Positions 61,473-64,000 of a stretch of DNA of 64,000 bases are shown piece by piece (position 1 is the stretch's first letter; the number at the start of each line of letters is the position of its first letter). Source of the DNA: Streptomyces albipurpureus. Lineage in GTDB: Bacteria; Actinomycetota; Actinomycetes; Streptomycetales; Streptomycetaceae. The DNA lies in NCBI RefSeq assembly GCF_023701525.1, contig NZ_JAMQAW010000032.1, positions 20,245 to 84,244 of the forward strand, read 5' to 3'. The notes under the pieces are model-generated. The model had not been told where the DNA came from, ran no database searches, and saw only the letters and a program-made list of their open reading frames with translations. Position numbers and translations under genes: made by a program.

Positions 61473-62854
61473 CGTCCGGCCTCCCCTGAAGCGTCGGACC
61501 CGGCCCCGAACCGGGACTCACGGGCGCCGTCACCGTCGTCCCCGGCGGATGGCGGGGGTGCGTGCATCATCACCCGGGCCGCCCGGCGGCCGGAGGCGTC
61601 CACCACGTCGAGCCGCCATCCCTGGAGGTCGATCCGGTCGTTCTCGGCCGGGATGCGGCCCAGCTCGGTCGCGATCAGGCCGGCAAGTGTCTCGTACGGA
61701 CCTTCCGGGACCCGCAGTCCGACCCGCTCCAGCTGGTCGGTGCGGGCGGCACCGTCAGCGGACCAGAGCGATCTGCCGTCGGCGTCCTGTCCGGCAGCGG
61801 CCAGATCCGGTGTCTCATGCGGATCGTGTTCGTCCCGCACCTCGCCGACGACCTCCTCGACGATGTCCTCCATCGTCACCACACCGGCCGTGCCGCCGTA
61901 CTCGTCGATGACGACGGCCATGGTGGATTTGGCGCCCAACCGATCCATCAGCCGGTCCACCGTCAAGGTCTCCGGGACCAGCAGCGGCTCCCGTAGGACC
62001 TCGGACACGCTCCGGCGCGGACGCTGGTCCGCGGGGATGGCGAGGACGTCCTTGATGTGCGCGATACCGACGACCGTGTCCAGGTTCCCGCGGTAGATGG
62101 GGAAGCGGGAGAGACCGGTGGCACGCGTGGCGTTGGCGACGTCCTCGGCGGTCGCCTGCACTTCGAGCGCCGTCACCTGGACTCGTGGGGTCATCACATT
62201 CTCGGCCGTGAGTTCGGAGAGGTTGAGGGTGCGGACGAAGAGCTCCGCGGTGTCCGCCTCCAGGGCGCCTTCCTTGGCGGAGTGCCGGGCCAGTGCGACC
62301 AGTTCCTGAGGGCTGCGGGCCGATGCCAGCTCCTCGGTCGGCTCCATCCCGAGCCGGCGCAGAATGCGGTTGGCCGTGTTGTTCAAGTGGCTGATCAGGG
62401 GCTTGAAGGCGGCTGTGAAGAGTCGTTGCGCGGGCGCGACGACCTTGGCCACCGCCAGCGGGGACGAGATCGCCCAGTTCTTGGGGACCAGCTCGCCGAC
62501 GACCATCAGCACGACCGTGGAGAGCGCGGTACCGATGACCAGGGCGACGGATGACGACACGGAGGGGGAGAGCCCAAGGTCCTCGACCGGTCCGCGGATC
62601 AGCTTGGAGATGGAGGGCTCGGAGAGCATGCCGACGACCAGATTGGTGACGGTGATGCCGAGCTGCGCTCCGGAGAGCTGGAAGGTGAGACCGCGTACGG
62701 CCTTGAGGGCGCTCGCCGCCCCTCGTTCGCCGCGCTCGGCGGCACGTTCGAGGTCGCTGCGCTCAACGGTGGTGAGGGAGAACTCAGCCGCGACGAAGAC
62801 ACCGCAGGCGAGGGACAGCAGCACCGCCACAAGGAGGAGGAGCACTTCGGTCAT
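61469..62854 (-). CDS. CNNM/CBS/CorC-domain membrane protein (first of pair)
   Basis: 461 residues, the complete arrangement: CNNM domain with helices LLLLVAVLLSLACGVFVAAE, then ITVTNLVVGMLSEPSIS and VLMVVGELVPKNWAISS; tandem CBS domains from LTAENVMTPRVQVTALEV to VVIDEYGGTAGVVTMEDIVE; and a C-terminal CorC_HlyC domain (about residues 355-440; RVPEGPYETLAGLIATELG). Such proteins are Mg2+/Na+ transport-related. It is the first gene of the pair with the shorter paralogue. No known Mg2+ riboswitch is evident in the 163-bp region upstream. Confidence 0.93.
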   Translation of the reverse strand: MTEVLLLLVAVLLSLACGVFVAAEFSLTTVERSDLERAAERGERGAASALKAVRGLTFQLSGAQLGITVTNLVVGMLSEPSISKLIRGPVEDLGLSPSVSSSVALVIGTALSTVVLMVVGELVPKNWAISSPLAVAKVVAPAQRLFTAAFKPLISHLNNTANRILRRLGMEPTEELASARSPQELVALARHSAKEGALEADTAELFVRTLNLSELTAENVMTPRVQVTALEVQATAEDVANATRATGLSRFPIYRGNLDTVVGIAHIKDVLAIPADQRPRRSVSEVLREPLLVPETLTVDRLMDRLGAKSTMAVVIDEYGGTAGVVTMEDIVEEVVGEVRDEHDPHETPDLAAAGQDADGRSLWSADGAARTDQLERVGLRVPEGPYETLAGLIATELGRIPAENDRIDLQGWRLDVVDASGRRAARVMMHAPPPSAGDDGDGARESRFGAGSDASGEAGR

Positions 62855-63017
62855 CGGGTCACCTCCGTCCCATGATCGGGCAGGGGCGGGAGGAATGCTC
62901 GATGTCTAATACTGGGAGGCTCGCCCATGGACGGACGCTCACACCTTTCATACAGAGAGTTAGGTCCACCCATGGTAAAGGACCGGCAAAACCGTTCTTA
63001 GACAGGTGGCGGCGGTC

Positions 63018-63485
63018 TCAGCCGGTATGGGCCGGCACTGGGTAGGGCTTCACCCAGCGTCGCCAGTGGTCCTCGCGTCGATATCCCGCCGCTGCCCACG
63101 CGTGCTGAGCCCGCTCATTGACTTCCAACACCATAGCGTCGCCGCGCCGGCCTCCCACGGCGAGAAACCGTGTCTCGGCCGCTTGGAGGAGAGCCCCGCC
63201 GATGCCCAGCCGTCGGTGGGAGGGCAGCACGGCCAGGCGGTAGAGCGAACACCGCCAGCCGTCATAGCCGGCGATCACCGTGCCGACGATCGTGCCCGCG
63301 GACTCCGCCAGGATCAGCGCCTCGGGATCCCTGCTGATCAGCTGGGTCACGCCGGCCGTGTCATCGGTGATGCTGGTCCCTTCCGCCGCCTCGGCCCAGA
63401 ACGCCAGCACCGTCTCGGCCTCATCGACACGAGCGGTCCGAATCCGCACCTCGGCGGGGGTGAACGGGTCAATCCGTGTTGTCAT
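63018..63485 (-). CDS. GNAT-family N-acetyltransferase
   Basis: 155 residues of the GNAT fold. The acetyl-CoA motif reads LAVLPSHRRLGIGGALLQAAE (near residues 83-103), with the R/QxxGxG/A pattern as RRLGIGG; WAAAGYRREDHWRRW closes the domain. Substrate unknown; neighbours give no clue. ATG 63485 starts MTTRIDPFTPAEVRIRTA; a nine-codon extension to 63512 is less likely. The gap 63513-63743 holds nothing I can support. Confidence 0.92.
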   Translation of the reverse strand: MTTRIDPFTPAEVRIRTARVDEAETVLAFWAEAAEGTSITDDTAGVTQLISRDPEALILAESAGTIVGTVIAGYDGWRCSLYRLAVLPSHRRLGIGGALLQAAETRFLAVGGRRGDAMVLEVNERAQHAWAAAGYRREDHWRRWVKPYPVPAHTG

Positions 63486-63743
63486 GGCCCCGAGCCAAGC
63501 ATGGCCCGACATGGCATCGCCACCCGCTTTTCCTCCGCTCGGTCCCGGCCTGGTTGCCGTTGTCGCCGCGTACGGGTGTACGGGGCTGACCCCTCGCGTA
63601 CCCGCACCGTCCTCGGGTAGGCCCGGCCATCGGTCCTGGTGCGGTGCAGCCGGTCGAGGCCGGGTACTGGCGGGCCGGGGTGGGGGGATGCCCCACCCCA
63701 GCGAGGTCAGGTCGAGTGGTCGGCACTCCGCGCGGGCGATGGA

Positions 63744-64000
63744 CTATTCGTGGGCGATGGCGGTCAGCACATTCATGCGTGAGGCGCGCAACGCAGGAAG
63801 CACCGCCGCCGCCAGACCCACCACGACCGACCCGACGACCACCGCGATGACCGTGCCCCAGGGCACCGCGAACGCGGTCAGCCCCTCCAGCGCCAGCACC
63901 TGTTGGACGGCCACCCCCCACACCAGGCCCAACGCCAGCCCGAGCAGTGCCCCGAACACCGCGATCACCACGGACTCCAGTCTGATCATGCGGCGCAGTT
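63744..64000 (-). CDS. ABC transporter permease, C-terminal part (FtsX/MacB type)
   Basis: Only the last 85 or so residues lie in the window; the gene runs on past base 64000. The visible part has two hydrophobic helices (VVIAVFGALLGLALGLVWGV, VIAVVVGSVVVGLAAAVLP) and ends PALRASRMNVLTAIAHE, the typical C-terminus of FtsX-like permeases, in which PARRAARLDPLEAL-type endings are conserved. An ATPase and perhaps a regulator are expected beyond the window edge. Confidence 0.85.
   Translation of the reverse strand, partial: LRRMIRLESVVIAVFGALLGLALGLVWGVAVQQVLALEGLTAFAVPWGTVIAVVVGSVVVGLAAAVLPALRASRMNVLTAIAHE

Noticed and set aside
1..64000. Mobile element or genomic island
   Set aside because: No transposase, integrase, inverted terminal repeats or marked base-composition change was found; the genes fit a core Streptomyces arm or core region.

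Overview
The window looks like a piece of a Streptomyces (or close actinomycete) chromosome. Base composition is very GC-rich, codons end mostly in G or C, GTG starts are frequent, and several gene sets are typical of the genus: a complete conservon (sensor kinase, roadblock protein, DUF742 protein, small GTPase, P450), a divergent third-type EF-Tu, a DasR-like GntR regulator, SigJ-type and MocR-type regulators, and a TetR/flavin-monooxygenase pair. From memory, the order ung ... tuf3 ... purB resembles the S. coelicolor segment that holds these genes; I could not check this. There is no rRNA, no convincing tRNA, no transposase, integrase or phage gene and no CRISPR array.

Layout. 0-10.6 kb: uracil-DNA glycosylase, a TPR-like protein, a lipoprotein, a divergent TetR/FAD-monooxygenase pair with a double palindromic operator, a Gfo/Idh oxidoreductase, two very small proteins, a SnoaL-like protein, an RsmC/RlmG-type methyltransferase, undecaprenyl-diphosphatase, a TVP38-type membrane protein and an AlkD-like glycosylase. 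10.7-16.6 kb: EF-Tu3, a spermidine-synthase-like protein, an MFS transporter, a Pro/Gln-repeat membrane protein, a hotdog-fold protein and a gamma-class carbonic anhydrase. 17-23 kb: a normal P450 convergent with a five-gene conservon whose own P450 lacks the EXXR motif. 23.4-30 kb: an acetyltransferase, a DMT exporter divergent from an XRE-cupin regulator, a YbaK deacylase, a CoA-binding protein, a YigZ protein and a coupled ankyrin/beta-propeller lipoprotein pair. 30-37 kb: sbcD-sbcC, an SDR and a DUF885 peptidase preceded by an unusual repeat cluster.

37.8-49 kb: an Lrp regulator divergent from a Cys/Met-metabolism PLP enzyme, a membrane-anchored ACT-GNAT protein, a coupled SWIM/DUF6493 pair, and a MocR regulator divergent from a second DMT exporter. 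49.4-56 kb: an alpha/beta hydrolase, a SigJ-type sigma factor, a DasR-like GntR regulator with a dre-like site in its leader, a ROK regulator, and purB overlapping a mismatch glycosylase that probably starts at CTG. 56-64 kb: a gene-poor kilobase with a strong terminator, a flavin-reductase-like protein divergent from a winged-helix regulator, an SGNH hydrolase, a coupled pair of CNNM/CBS membrane proteins, a GNAT enzyme and the 3' end of an FtsX-type permease.

Themes. DNA maintenance is over-represented (Ung, Mug, AlkD-like, SbcCD). Small regulator-plus-effector pairs recur, each sharing one intergenic control region (TetR/monooxygenase, XRE/DMT, Lrp/PLP enzyme, MocR/DMT, ArsR-like/flavin reductase). 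No wholly new defence or biosynthetic system is evident. The most interesting items are the EXXR-less conservon P450, the ACT-GNAT membrane fusion, the SWIM/DUF6493 pair, the EF-Tu3 substitution, the CTG start of mug, the dre-like hairpin, and several short tandem duplications.
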